In this document: positions 1 through 9,979 of the stretch, piece by piece | Numbering within the stretch: position 1 is the stretch's first letter | Layout: every line of letters starts with the position of its first letter | Source of the DNA: Pseudoips prasinana | Taxonomy: Eukaryota; Arthropoda; Insecta; Lepidoptera; Nolidae | DNA: 64,000 bases | Assembly: GCA_951640165.1 (NCBI GenBank) | Contig: OX621255.1 | Span: forward strand, 1,364,001-1,428,000 | Direction: 5' to 3' | The notes under the pieces: model-generated | The model's database searches: none | Seen by the model: only the letters and a program-made list of their open reading frames with translations | Told to the model about the DNA's origin: nothing | Made by a program: the position numbers and the translations under genes

Positions 1-46
1 TACTTCTTTTGCCTCGATTACTGACATTATATTCTTCATACATGCT
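1..46 (-). mobile_element. RTE LINE 3' coding fragment at window edge
   Basis: These bases match, with one or two differences, the stretch near 27790 that encodes the last residues of the RTE protein (the part reading [11 protein letters not shown]). The fragment runs off the left edge and stops where a SINE tail begins. It is the 3' end of a minus-strand RTE copy; its extent outside the window is unknown. Confidence 0.7.
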
Positions 47-158
47 ATGTATTTATCTATCTATATAAGTATGTATATCCCCGCCTGGTACCCATAGTAC
101 AAGCTTTGCTTAGTTTGGGGCTAGGATGATCTGTGTGACATTGTCCCCATATATCCAA
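47..158 (+). mobile_element. tRNA-derived SINE (SINE1), 3' part only
   Basis: The body matches the 3' two-thirds of the full copies at 57101 and 58184, including the ATCTATCTATATAAGTATG run, the CAAGCTTTGCTTAGTTTGGG block and the GACATTGTCCC end. The tRNA-like head is missing because the copy joins directly to the RTE fragment. Confidence 0.8.
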
Positions 159-387
159 ATCCAAACTAATATTATAAATGCGAAAGTAACTCTGTCTGTC
201 TGTCTGTCTTTGCTTCACGCCTAAACTACTGAACCGATTTGTGTGAAATTTGGTACAGACATAGTTTGGAACTTGAGAAAGGACATAGGATAGTTTTTAT
301 TACAAAAAATAAAATAAAAATAAAATTTATTCCGGACATACAGCGCCATCTATTGGTCAAGAGTCGGCATCAATTCAGTACTGAAAA

Positions 388-655
388 TTCATCGGAATAA
401 TGTAAATAAATAGTAAAAAGGTATGAAAACATAATATAATACAACTTTTAGTACAAAGAAAATGCTCTAAGGGAGTATAGATAATTCTATTAGTACTATA
501 TGTCGAGTTGGTGATCGCGCAATGGTGTCGATCGTTACACGAGTTCGGTTCATGTTATTGTTTTAATTCATCGGAAAAAAGTAAATAAATAGTAAAAAGG
601 TATGAAAAAAATAATATCAATATAATAAAACTTTTAGTACAAAGAAAATGCCCGA
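388..655 (+). repeat. Imperfect direct repeat of about 85 bp
   Basis: A unit beginning TTCATCGGAA and continuing through GTAAATAAATAGTAAAAAGG and CTTTTAGTACAAAGAAAATG occurs at 388-472 and again from 567, offset by 179 bp. Both copies lie just upstream of the helicase remnant inside the deleted Helitron. It looks like an internal duplication from before or during the deletion. Confidence 0.75.
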
Positions 656-699
656 ACAGAGTATAGATAAATAATCCGAGTTGTCACTATGCTCGATAG

Positions 700-1461
700 A
701 TGGCGTTAACTCTTCTGAAGATCGGCGAGGATCGTATGCCTACCGACTCCGAGAGTATGATCACGCTGAGCAGCGAATTATGCCAAATTGTGGATAGAAC
801 ATACAATTTAAAAAATAGTGTCTATCCGGACTTACGCGCTAATATCGAAAATCGGGAATGGTTATGCGAAAGGGCGATATTGGCGCCAACAAATGAAATA
901 TTAGGCCGGATAAATGACCAAATTATGTCTGACGTAGAGGGAGATGTCGTCGAGTATCTATCAGTAGATAACGTCGTGGATACCGAGCAAGTGACATCTT
1001 ACCCAACAGAGTTTCTCAACTCCTTAGAGTTATATAGTCACAAGTTGAGGCTGAAAGTTGGAGTTCCTGTGATGCTTATGAGAAACCTAGATCCACCAAG
1101 GCTATGTAACGGCACACGGTTACAAGTAACCTATTTAGGACGGAATGTCATTAAAGCCGTTATTATGACTGGAATGGTAAAAGGCGAAACTGTAATTATT
1201 CCCCGCATTCCCATCATTCCAACTGATTTGCCATTCCAATTCAAAAGAGTTCAGTTTCCGCTGAAAACTGCGTTTGCAATGACCATAAATAAAGCCCAAG
1301 GGCAAACGCTTAAAGTTGCGGGGGTGCATCTTGAAAAAGACTGTTTCTCCCATGGACAACTCTACGTTGCGTGCTCAAGAGTGTCAAAACCACAAGACCT
1401 ATATGTTTTTGCAAAGGATGGCAAAACTAAAAACGTGGTATACAGAAATGTCTTGGTGTGA
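700..1461 (+). pseudogene. Helitron helicase, C-terminal fragment
   Basis: The frame encodes 253 residues matching the C-terminal part of Pif1-like helicases fused to Rep in Helitrons. Visible blocks are RAILAPTNE near residue 60, VGVPVMLMRNLDPP and LCNGTRL in the middle, and the SF1 motifs AFAMTINKAQGQT and YVACSRVS near the end. Walker A/B, the Rep nuclease and the first half of the helicase are absent, so it cannot act alone. The ATG is probably an internal methionine at a deletion edge. Family identity is secure; activity is very unlikely. Confidence 0.88.
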
Positions 1462-1713
1462 GAAACTTTAATAATCTTTAAAGCCTAAAATAATAGAAAA
1501 TTTGTCAAGGGAGAAACAGTATTTTTTTCAGAAATGGCAAATCAAAATAATATTTTGATAATAAGGGAAAAATAAAATTTTCGCCTTTTTCGATCGGCAA
1601 TAGCGGCTTTAATGCCCTAAGTGAGTATACATATCTTCAATTCAAACGCAGAGCTCATTATGTTGATTTTTGAAGTGTTCCCTAGAATATCTTCCACATT
1701 TCATTTTTGAAGA

Positions 1714-1733
1714 GATCCCGCGAGATCGGGATC
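1714..1733. other. GC-rich hairpin, likely Helitron 3' hairpin
   Basis: GATCCCG and CGGGATC form a perfect 7-bp stem around a 6-nt loop. Helitrons usually carry such a hairpin shortly before the 3' CTRR end. Its place after the helicase remnant fits that role, but the terminal tetranucleotide is not preserved. Confidence 0.5.
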
Positions 1734-1767
1734 TATGTGGGTAAAACCAAAAATCTGCCGGAAGTCA

Positions 1768-4542
1768 CTATTCCACGCGAACACGCAATAGCTTTACCAC
1801 ATACGCGGCCAGAGCAAAGTTCCGTCTCACCCTGAGTTCATTGTACCCGACCATACCAAGTACAAATAGTGTAGGGTACATTAGCGGATACAACGGATAT
1901 ACACCATACAACTTGCAGTACAGATGCCTTACAAATTTATTCTGGATGCGCTCCAACATGTCACTGTACTTCGCTTCATACGGTCCCCATATAAGTGAAT
2001 TGTGCTCCAACTGACTCCTCACTAGCGCATCGTACAAAACCTTAACCGTGGTTATATTTGTAAATCCTTGAGTCTGCCTCAGCACAAAACCTAGATTTCT
2101 GTATGCCCTCTTGCAAATCGTACTAATAAGCTCTCGGAAAGTTAGGTCTGGAGTGAGAAGCACCCCTAGATCACGCACCTGTGAGACACGTTGCATCGGT
2201 ACTGCTTCTATCTTGTACTCATGGCATATAGGAGTCCTCGCGCGCGTGAATGTCATCACCGAGCATTTGGAGACATTGAAGTGTAGTTTATTGTCATGAC
2301 TCCACTTGAATACTTCGTTTATATCATCTTGCAATCTTTCACAATCAGATATATTCCTTACCTCGAGCAGCAACTTAAGGTCATCTGCAAACATTAAACA
2401 TGAAGCATGTCTGACGACTTTTGGTAAGTCGTTTATCATAATAATAAATTCGAGAGGCCCTAGGTTGCTGCCCTGGCTCACACCAGATCTGGTGTAGTAG
2501 GGTTCCGATTCATGACCATTAAAGTCAACATATTGCCTTCGATTTTCTAAGTAGTTAGCGAAGAACTGTAACAAGTGTGGTGTACATCCAATTTCCGCCA
2601 GCTTTCTCAATAAGACGTCATTATCGACGGTGTCAAATGCTTTGCGATAATCAAAGTATGCAGCATCCACCTGGACACCTGCATCAACTGCTGGTATCAC
2701 TTGCGTCATAAAATTGAGAAGATTGGTCGCCGTACTGCACCCTGGTCGAAAACCGTGTTGTGCATCCGACAACTGCGCACTAATCTGTCCATGCATATAG
2801 CGCTGGATAGCGGACTCGAATACTTTAGCCGGCGTGGATAGCACAGCCACCGGTCTATAGCCACTGACATCTGTCTTTGACTTATTCTTTAGAACCGGAA
2901 TGACTCGCGTAATCTTCCACCTAGCCGGAAACGTTGCTTGTTTTAAACAGATGTTAAAAATATGAAATAGGGGTTCCGCCAGTACCCTACCGCAATCTCT
3001 AAAAAGAAACGCTGGTATACCGTCCGGACCCGATGAACGTTTAGATTTGAGATTGAAGAGCGCTTCCTTAACGTCCTTAAGACTTAAAGTCTCTATATGC
3101 ACCCATGCACTGGTTTTTTTAACCTCCATTGCCGCCTCCTGTGCATCAAGTCGCGGAAGCTCCGCTTTGTACACAGACTCAAAAAAATCCGCAAATTGCC
3201 TAGCACACTCATCATCCGTTAAAGTTTTACCATTAATTACTAAATTCTGGCTGCAAACGGTACTTCTTTTCGACTTAATGTATTGCCAGAATGATTTTGG
3301 GTCTTTTACGAATTGGTGTTGGATTTTATTTTTGTGTACCTGATGTGCAACTTCTATCGCCTTCTTTATTCGGGCTCGGTACTTCGCATATTTAATATAA
3401 TCGCTATTAAGCTTTGTTTTTTTGAAAGTCTTGTGAAGTTCAGCCTTAGTTTTAATGTCCCTAATAATATTCCCCGGGTACCATTTTGGGTATACGTACT
3501 GGTTATTTTTTCTAGTAGATTTTTTCCTTGGTACACATTCATCTAAAATATTGTTTAAAGTATCATAAAAATAATTCAAGCTTTTCTCCAACTCAACCAT
3601 TTCATACATTGCTGTCAAGTCAATGGAAGCTAGCATTGAGTACAATAAATAATAGTTAGCTTGATAAAAATTCCACTGGGGTCTAATACTACTGCGTTCC
3701 CCTAAACTGCCGTCAGCGGTGGGTTGCGATAACAGCGGCGCGGCAGACGCTAAGGTGAGAGACACACACACCGTAAGCGGCGGGTGGTACGGATCTATCG
3801 GTACGATAGCCTCATCCGCTGCTACTACAGACACCTCACTTTTAAAACCAGTACTCAGAACCAGATCCAACTGACGACCTAAGCAATTAGGTACTGTGTT
3901 ACTTTGAGTGAACTCGCAATACGACATAAAACATTCATAATAATTACTAATATTAACTGGACAAGAGTATAAGTTAAAATCTCCAATAACAATTATTTCT
4001 CTATATCTATCACACAAATTTTCAATCAATCTAAATAAAATCATATAATCATTTTCTGAACTCCCTGGAGGTATGTAAATTGCACAACACAAAAACAAAA
4101 ATCTGTTATTTAAATGTACAGTTGCACTAATCATTTCAAACACGCAGCTATCTATTGCCACGTCCGCGACAAGTACTTGTCGTAGGTCGAATCGGTGTGT
4201 GGCCACTAGAAACGCGCCGCCCTGTTTCCGACCATCCTCTCGATCGCATCGTAATATTTTATATCCTTGCGGAATGATTCCCGCATCTTGAATGGACTTA
4301 TTGCAGCCAGATTCGGTACTGCTTGTTTTGATACAAATCGGAATTTTGTTGTAAATTTTAGGAGCAATATATAAGAAGCTTTTATTCATCAGGCTTGTTT
4401 TGGCATAATGTACATACAACCTATCCTTAATATTGTTTCGTCTGTTACGCTTTACAACATCAGATATGCGCTCAAATAATTGCGGATTGCCGTGAACAAA
4501 CAAGCAAAGCAAAAACAAACTAACAAGCAAAGAAATACACAA
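1768..4542 (-). pseudogene. CR1/Jockey-group LINE ORF2, chimeric 5' end
   Basis: A 924-codon frame encodes an AP-type endonuclease followed by a reverse transcriptase. In the endonuclease, GDFN is at residues 187-190 and the DPYH block at 250-253. In the RT, motif A YFDYRKAFD is near 629-637, GVSQGSNLGP near 687, and the FADD catalytic box at 718-721. The frame opens on TTG, and the first catalytic part of the endonuclease is missing. Residues 19-74, starting NPQLFERI, look like the C-terminal tail of this LINE group (compare RFYNKLP at 52032-52505), while the true C-terminus stops early after VRVE. The hydrophobic first 15 residues are not a credible signal peptide. RT residues look intact, but the element is not complete. 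Clade is approximate. Confidence 0.85.
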
Positions 4543-4679
4543 GATGCAAAATAATATACGGGAATCGTTTTATCATTTATAAGCCTCTTAGAGCACTGTT
4601 TTTGTCACTGTTTTACTGCTGCCGTTTATGTACTGAAATAATTATAACACTAGTTTTTTAAAAGTCACTTAACCAGATA

Positions 4680-4914
4680 CTCTCACCGGTCCGTAAGTGA
4701 TTGGCGAGGTTAAGCAACTAGGCTTGCGGTCAGTCCATAGATGGGTGACCACCATAGTGGTTTAATTTGTGAGCTTCTCCGTGCTTGGGGGGGCACGTTA
4801 AGCTGTCGATCCCGGTTGTAGCAACATTCGTTAAGCCATGTCAGAGGCCTACTGGGCGGCTTGAACAACTCTGACACTAGGGTAACCACTGCCCATACGA
4901 TAAGTAAGTAAGTA
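4680..4914 (+). mobile_element. 5S rRNA-like SINE, copy 1
   Basis: The first 90 bp follow 5S rRNA closely: CACCGGTCCG, then GAGGTTAAGCAACTAGG, then GATGGGTGACC, which correspond to the 5S internal promoter boxes A and C. The 3' half (GTTAAGCTGTC...CCCGG and the GGTAACCACTGCCCATACG end) is not 5S, and the copy ends in an AAGT-repeat tail. That is the structure of a 5S-headed (SINE3-type) element. It is the longest copy in the window. Confidence 0.8.
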
Positions 4915-5334
4915 CGGGAATAAACATAAATTACACTTTTCAAGGATACCAAAGGTACTTGAAAAGTTTATTTGAGACTTAATAGAATCATCAATACAAT
5001 TTTCAAGATCAATCGGACACTAGGTTTTCTTAACTAATTATTTTTATCAGCTTTTTTCCTTGGCTCAAGCCAAGTAATAATTTCTCTCGCCCACAACAAT
5101 CAAATGCAATTCAATTATTGTATTCTTCATATGCAGTGACCATAATGGACCCAAATTTATTGATTTTACTGAACTGCAATCCATAGTAATTGTGAGAGCT
5201 TTCACAAAACAAATTAATTAACAAAATAAACGACTACACACTTAGTCGAAATAAAAACAATTCAAGCTTAAATCGTATTATTTATTGCCTGTACTATAGG
5301 GTTGTCCCCAAATTTCCAGTATTTTTCTTATACC
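4915..5334. other. AT-rich stretch, nothing recognised
   Basis: No coding frame, terminal repeat or known family was seen between the two SINEs. Confidence 0.5.
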
Positions 5335-5470
5335 GCACATGATAATGTCTCGGGTTCGATTCCCGCACAGGACAACTATTTGTGGGACCCATAAGTCGTT
5401 GTTCTGAGTCTGGGTGTACTTTGTATCCGTTAATTATATGTTTGTGAAGTACCCTGCGTCATATTAATAT
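5335..5470 (+). mobile_element. tRNA-derived SINE, partial (B box onward)
   Basis: A Pol III B box (GGTTCGATTCC) is followed by CCGCACAGGACAACTATTTGTG, very like the reverse-strand SINE at 18640-18780. The A-box side is not clear. The rest carries the GTTCTGAGTCTGGGTGTA block shared with the other tRNA SINEs here. Confidence 0.6.
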
Positions 5471-6265
5471 TATTCCATAGTCTCAAAAAGTAATTAAAAA
5501 GAACATACTTATCCTTATAATTTCATCACATAGTATATGATAAAGTCTCTTTCCACTTCAGGTTCATTTATACCATAAGATCTAATTAAGTTTTTATTAT
5601 AGAAGACAAGAAAATATTTTGCAGTAAAATAAATTTATATGGCTTACCTACTTAGATTAAACTTTGAGTGATACATGAAAATTATATACTCTAGTGTATA
5701 ATTTTTATGTATTACTCAAAGATTTGTACATCGTAACCGAAAGTACCCCGCGACACAGAGTTTGCTTTTCCCTGGTTGGTTACTCCCTCAGTACCCCGAT
5801 CTCCGACGCCCCCGTATCGGAGAACTCCGAATACGATAAAGAATTCTTGAAATTTGTCTATAGTTTTTGACTTCTAGATTCAACATAAAAAGTGTGTGTT
5901 TAAGATCTACATTCGTCTTAAACATTTTTTTAAATCTTATACAATGTCGAATGATAGTTTGTTTTGATAGAGTAATTTTACGGGCGCTGTCTTCTTTAAA
6001 AAGCTCCTTCATTTATATAGGGAGTTGAAAGATACAAATCAATTCTTTTCAACCCTACGGTGTGTTAATTTAAGCTTGCACATTGTCCCCAAATTAAAGC
6101 AGTCATCTGTATTTAATGTTCGTAATTCAATGTGTATTTGTTAAATAGTATGTAGGAGAATGAATTTAAGTAGAGGGTAGAGCAGAGCTTTAATTAACTT
6201 TAGTTTTAGTTCTTTAAAATTTATTTCGTCTACTATTCTAAAGATTTTTGTCATTAAATCACGGC
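5471..6265. other. Unassigned AT-rich stretch
   Basis: No gene is recognised. The only structure seen is the inverted repeat at 5662-5721, listed separately. Confidence 0.5.
5662..5721. repeat. Imperfect inverted repeat, 25-bp arms
   Basis: CTTTGAGTGATACATGAAAA reads back on the other side as TTTTTATGTATTACTCAAAG with about three mismatches around a short centre containing CTAG. It could fold as a hairpin. No flanking element explains it. Confidence 0.7.
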
Positions 6266-6392
6266 AAGAGCACATCGAGCTACCTCGTTCTGTCAAAATT
6301 CTTTATAGATTTTCAACTTTATCACAAAACATAAGGTTCACTTTCGATTGGGGAAATTTGACAGATTGGTGTAACTTGATGTGCTGGTGTCT
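6266..6392. mobile_element. MITE of the CAGACG family, degenerate copy
   Basis: It shares with the copies at 33556 and 35804 the ends AGCACATC...TCTGTCAAA and TTTGACAGATTGG...GATGTGCTGG, and the centre TTTATAGATTTTCAACTTTA. The left terminal bases are eroded. Confidence 0.7.
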
Positions 6393-6416
6393 ATACCGAT
6401 ATGTATTCAGACAAAA

Positions 6417-6489
6417 TTTAGCATACAAATATACAAAGAGTTTTGTATATTTGTATGCTAAACTATACGAAAGGTGACCTTTCGTATAG
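6417..6489. repeat. Two adjacent perfect hairpins
   Basis: The first has a 21-bp perfect arm (TTTAGCATACAAATATACAAA at 6417-6437 against 6442-6462) with a 4-nt GAGT loop. The second abuts it: CTATACGAAAGGT at 6463-6475 against 6477-6489 with a single-base centre. Parts of both (TTTAGCAT, CCTTTCGTAT) recur just downstream to 6510, as if copied several times. Confidence 0.9.
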
Positions 6490-6528
6490 TTTAGCATTTA
6501 GCCTTTCGTATGGCAACACTGGCAAATA

Positions 6529-6803
6529 AGGCTGATTTCAGAGTGACGCGCGCGGCACCCGCCGGAGGCCAGCGCGTCTCAACAGCCATTTTAAGTGTAC
6601 GCAACGGCGCGTGCGAGACGCGTCACTCTGAAACGCTAGCTGCCAGTAGAGGAGCTCGGGCAGTGCTGGCCGACGCGACGGCGCGCGTGACACCGGCGGC
6701 GCGTTTGAACTGCGTGACTATGAAACGCAACTACTATCTAGTGTAATTGTAAGCGCGCGCGTTTGGACGGCACCGCTCCCCGGCGCGACTCTGAAATCAG
6801 CCT
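6529..6803. mobile_element. GC-rich MITE with 16-bp terminal repeats
   Basis: AGGCTGATTTCAGAGT at the left is matched in reverse by ACTCTGAAATCAGCCT at the right. The interior is strikingly rich in CpG and GCGCGC compared with its AT-rich surroundings, and repeats CGTCACTCTGAAA internally. The 78-codon frame inside it is not supported as a gene. The superfamily is not known to me and the target duplication is unclear. Confidence 0.75.
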
Positions 6804-6910
6804 AAAAAAGCCATTACGAACGGCATGAGGTCTATTAACACGTTCGTTGACAGTAAGCAATTACTCTTATATCACAATATGACAGTAGAATTTTCCATAC
6901 TAAAAGATAA

Positions 6911-7195
6911 ACGTCTCACGACGTAGTGACATGTTGAACATATGTTCATCTGACTAAATGTGACACTACGTCTCTTGACGTTCACGTCTCTTGACGTAGT
7001 GACATATCGAACATGTGATCGTCTGACTAAATTTGACACTACGTCTCTTGACGTTCACGTCTCTCGACGTAGTGACATGTCGAACATATGTTCGTCTATC
7101 TAAATGTGACACTACGTCTCTCGACGTTTACGTCTCTCGACGTAGTGTCATGTCGAACATATCTTCGTCTGCCTAAATGCGACACTACGTCGACA
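6911..7195. repeat. Four 73-bp subterminal repeats in piggyBac
   Basis: ACGTCTC(A/T)(C/T)GACGTAGTG recurs at 6911, 6984, 7057 and 7130, a period of exactly 73 bp. Each unit also contains the reverse-oriented block TGACACTACGTC, so the array alternates forward and inverted copies of ACGTAGTGTCA. Related motifs occur near 10237 and 10285 at the opposite end. These are plausible transposase binding sites; that role is an inference. Confidence 0.9.
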
Positions 7196-7700
7196 GACAT
7201 CAAGTCTTCTAAAGAGGGATAATAAAAAATAATATTTATAATTAATCATATATTATCAAAAACAATTCTCCATCATATCTACTACAATTCACTTATAAAA
7301 AATCAGTAAAATCTTAATTATTATCACATATAATGTTATATTTATGGCAAGTACTAATAAAATTATTTAAAAAAGAAGTCATGTACTTATTATACGAGTA
7401 ACTGTGTATTATAATATAGCTTTGGTTCATAATTAGGAACATTTAAATGATTATATCACATAGTATCTTAAAATAAGTAGGCAGGCTTTAAACAATTTAC
7501 AAACTATTTTAATATGTAACCCTAATATTAATTTTGAGATCACTCCTAACGATATACTAGTAGTATCTAATCATATCAAAGATACTCCTACATCCTCCTC
7601 CACGCCTATAAGATATCCACCAAGTTAAACTAGTTAAAAAAATTAAAGTACTCAAAAAAAGAATAAAAAATAAAAGCCATCAAAATTATTAAAAAAAAGT

Positions 7701-9686
7701 CTACTCTTGTTCTTCTTGTTCAAGGAGTTGGTGATAATCTCGGAAACATTCAGGACATAATGGAGGGAGTCCTGGACAACCAATGCACCTGTAACTAGTT
7801 TCAACTCTCTTTTTGGTCTTGGAACACATTTTACACATAAGAAACGAATATTTCTTTTTAGAATTTTCAGGTGCAGGCTGGCGCTTTGGCCAGTGACCCC
7901 AAAACTTTCGTTCTTTATCTGGTTCTACTATATTTATTTGAGGATTATTGAATTTTCTGCTATTGTGTTTCTTCATATCAGAAACTAAATCTTTGCCCTT
8001 ACAGTTTTCTGGTAAATCTATTAGATTTTTTATCAACAGCTCTCGGTATACAGACATCTCATATTTGGGATTTTTCACTACAAATTTTTTGTATAAGTAA
8101 TATGCGTTCCATACTGCAGTGTCCAATAGATGGAAAAATACTTTTTTATACCAGCGTATAGTTTTTCTCGGCGAAGAGTAATAGCTTATCATTTGATCAG
8201 ATCTATCTACGCCAGACATGTATTTATTATATTTTGTAACTTCAATAGGTTTTTTTATCATTTTTCCGTATCTGTTTGCAGTTTCTATCATCTGGGGGTG
8301 CTCCCTGGTGGTCAACATAATAACTGGTCGCTTATCAACCCATTTACTAACATACACTTTGTTTTTTCTGACCCAAACATGCTGGCCTTTTTTTAATTTT
8401 TTTGTCACCAGTTCCTTTGGATTATCTTTTCTATTCACACGAAGGGTACCGTTAGTATGGGTTTTTAAATCTAGTAATTTCTGAGAAAGAGTGACCGAAT
8501 TATAATAGTTATCCATAAAGAGATGATGCCCTTTCAATAAATATGGTCTCATTAATCGCATTACCAACCGTTCTAGTTTTTTGCCCATTACACCTGTTGA
8601 CTCTGTATTCTCATCTTTACCGCTGTACATTATTATATTCAGTACGTAACCATCTGCCGTTGCCAAGATATAAAATTTTATGCCATATCTTGCCTTTTTG
8701 GACTTAATATACTGGCGAAAGTGAAGCCTACCTCGATACAACAGCAAGGATTCATCTAAACTAAGCTCTTTATCGGGTTTGTATATTTGTCTAAAATTTA
8801 AAGTCAACATATCAATAAATTTATTAATCTTTTCTGCACCCTTAGCACTCAGCTCTGAACAACACATACACCGAAGTATTTGCTCATATCGTCGAGAAGA
8901 CATTGTATAAGAGAACACCGGGTTGTAATATAATGGGTCATCATGAGTAAATAGTTTCTGTTGTTTGGGGGTGCGAATATGTCCATGTAATAATGAAAGT
9001 CCAAGAAACTTTTTCATTTCTGCAACTGTAGTATGGCGAAAATTTTGAGAGCGAGAGTATCGGGTTGATGGTTTGTTTGAATTGCACAAAGCTATACCAT
9101 AATTATTGGTACACTGAACGAGATACTCAATTAATTCGTTCGGAAAAACATGATCAAAAACTTGCGCAGCGCTAGCTTGAGAGCTAATCTCAAATTGTAT
9201 GCCATGTGAATCTGTATCAAATTCAAAATCAGGAATTTCGGATGTTGTATGTGTCCACGGCTGGTCTTCTGGTTCTGGAGATCTGTGCCGGTTTTGCACT
9301 CGTACTGGTTCTATATTATTATCATGCTGAGATGTAAGAAGGGACGGCGAGTGGTCTATTGGCTCTGAAATTGGTTCAGCATGTTCGGTAGATCCATCAT
9401 CCTGCTCTGAATCGGAACTTCTATTTGAAATATCAGACTTACTTGAATCTGATGAAGCGACGGGACCTACAGACGAGCGACGACGAGGTCGGACTGGAAA
9501 TATATCCTCTGATGAACTAGAGGCGCCGCCAGCTTCGTCTATATGCGTTGGTTCATAGTTCGTGTCAGAGCCATAATCGCCATCATTGTCCTCGAAAGGA
9601 TCGAGATCCTGTTCAGTTTCTGAATTTGAAGACAAATCGTCAAATAAACGCAATCTTGGACGATTTCGGCATCTTTTTTCAGACAT
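7701..9686 (-). CDS. piggyBac transposase
   Basis: The 661-residue protein should cut and paste its element at TTAA sites in the nucleus. An acidic, serine-rich N-terminus (residues 1-160) precedes the DDE_Tnp_1_7 domain. The three catalytic aspartates fit D311 in LSLDES, D392 in FMDNYYN and D494 in SGVDRSD, with D497 following. The C-terminus is a cysteine-rich cross-brace-type finger with C618, C621, C634, C637, C644 and C647. Length is a little above the roughly 600 residues usual for the family because of the long acidic start. The ATG directly follows a good 3' splice site. No stop or frameshift is seen, so it could be active. Confidence 0.95.
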   Translation of the reverse strand: MSEKRCRNRPRLRLFDDLSSNSETEQDLDPFEDNDGDYGSDTNYEPTHIDEAGGASSSSEDIFPVRPRRRSSVGPVASSDSSKSDISNRSSDSEQDDGSTEHAEPISEPIDHSPSLLTSQHDNNIEPVRVQNRHRSPEPEDQPWTHTTSEIPDFEFDTDSHGIQFEISSQASAAQVFDHVFPNELIEYLVQCTNNYGIALCNSNKPSTRYSRSQNFRHTTVAEMKKFLGLSLLHGHIRTPKQQKLFTHDDPLYYNPVFSYTMSSRRYEQILRCMCCSELSAKGAEKINKFIDMLTLNFRQIYKPDKELSLDESLLLYRGRLHFRQYIKSKKARYGIKFYILATADGYVLNIIMYSGKDENTESTGVMGKKLERLVMRLMRPYLLKGHHLFMDNYYNSVTLSQKLLDLKTHTNGTLRVNRKDNPKELVTKKLKKGQHVWVRKNKVYVSKWVDKRPVIMLTTREHPQMIETANRYGKMIKKPIEVTKYNKYMSGVDRSDQMISYYSSPRKTIRWYKKVFFHLLDTAVWNAYYLYKKFVVKNPKYEMSVYRELLIKNLIDLPENCKGKDLVSDMKKHNSRKFNNPQINIVEPDKERKFWGHWPKRQPAPENSKKKYSFLMCKMCSKTKKRVETSYRCIGCPGLPPLCPECFRDYHQLLEQEEQE

Positions 9687-9979
9687 CTACAATAACAAAA
9701 AAATCCAAGGTAATAAACATGAATATAAAAATATTCGTGCCCGTATCTAATAATAATATATCATAAAACACGAAAGTTTTAAAATTTATACTACGATGTT
9801 CATTTCGAACTTACAATAATAATATTACTTTGACCAGTCTCACAATGAATGCACGTTATTCACAGGAAATGGCTAGGTAAGCATTAAAAGATATTATAAA
9901 ATAGTATAAATACATCATAGTCATGCTATTTTAAAACAGAAAAAGACACAATATCTCTGTTTTGTAAAAATTTACTTAC
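9687..9979 (-). other. Predicted 5'-UTR intron of the piggyBac gene
   Basis: On the minus strand a strong donor (AAC|GTAAGT, plus 9974-9979) lies 293 bp before a pyrimidine-rich acceptor ending TTGTAG, after which the transposase ATG follows at once. The upstream exon (from 9980 upward) has no in-frame ATG after a TAG, so it is likely untranslated. This is sequence-based prediction only. Confidence 0.6.

Larger units (their letters stand above)
160..1763 (+). mobile_element. Internally deleted autonomous Helitron
   Basis: The left end starts TC and is followed by CTAATATTATAAATGCG, the 5' end shared by several short Helitron-like elements in this window. A helicase C-terminal frame follows at 700-1461. 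Near 1714 a GC-rich hairpin lies about 30 bp from where the LINE sequence begins, as expected of a Helitron 3' end. The Rep domain and most of the helicase are missing, and the terminal CTRR is not clear because the LINE junction falls there. Treating it as one element is an inference from the order of these parts. Confidence 0.55.

Noticed and set aside
4488..4542. Signal peptide at the start of the 924-codon LINE frame
   Set aside because: The hydrophobic start follows a TTG codon in what appears to be flanking sequence, and LINE proteins are not secreted.
4680..4780. 5S rRNA gene
   Set aside because: The 5' and 3' stem halves of 5S are missing, and the similarity stops midway into a repeated non-5S part with an AAGT tail.
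6510..6746. 78-codon open frame
   Set aside because: It lies wholly within a MITE bounded by inverted ends, and its composition simply reflects GC-rich DNA.
6911..7195. CRISPR-like array (73-bp period)
   Set aside because: There are no unique spacers between identical short repeats; whole units repeat and lie inside a transposon end.
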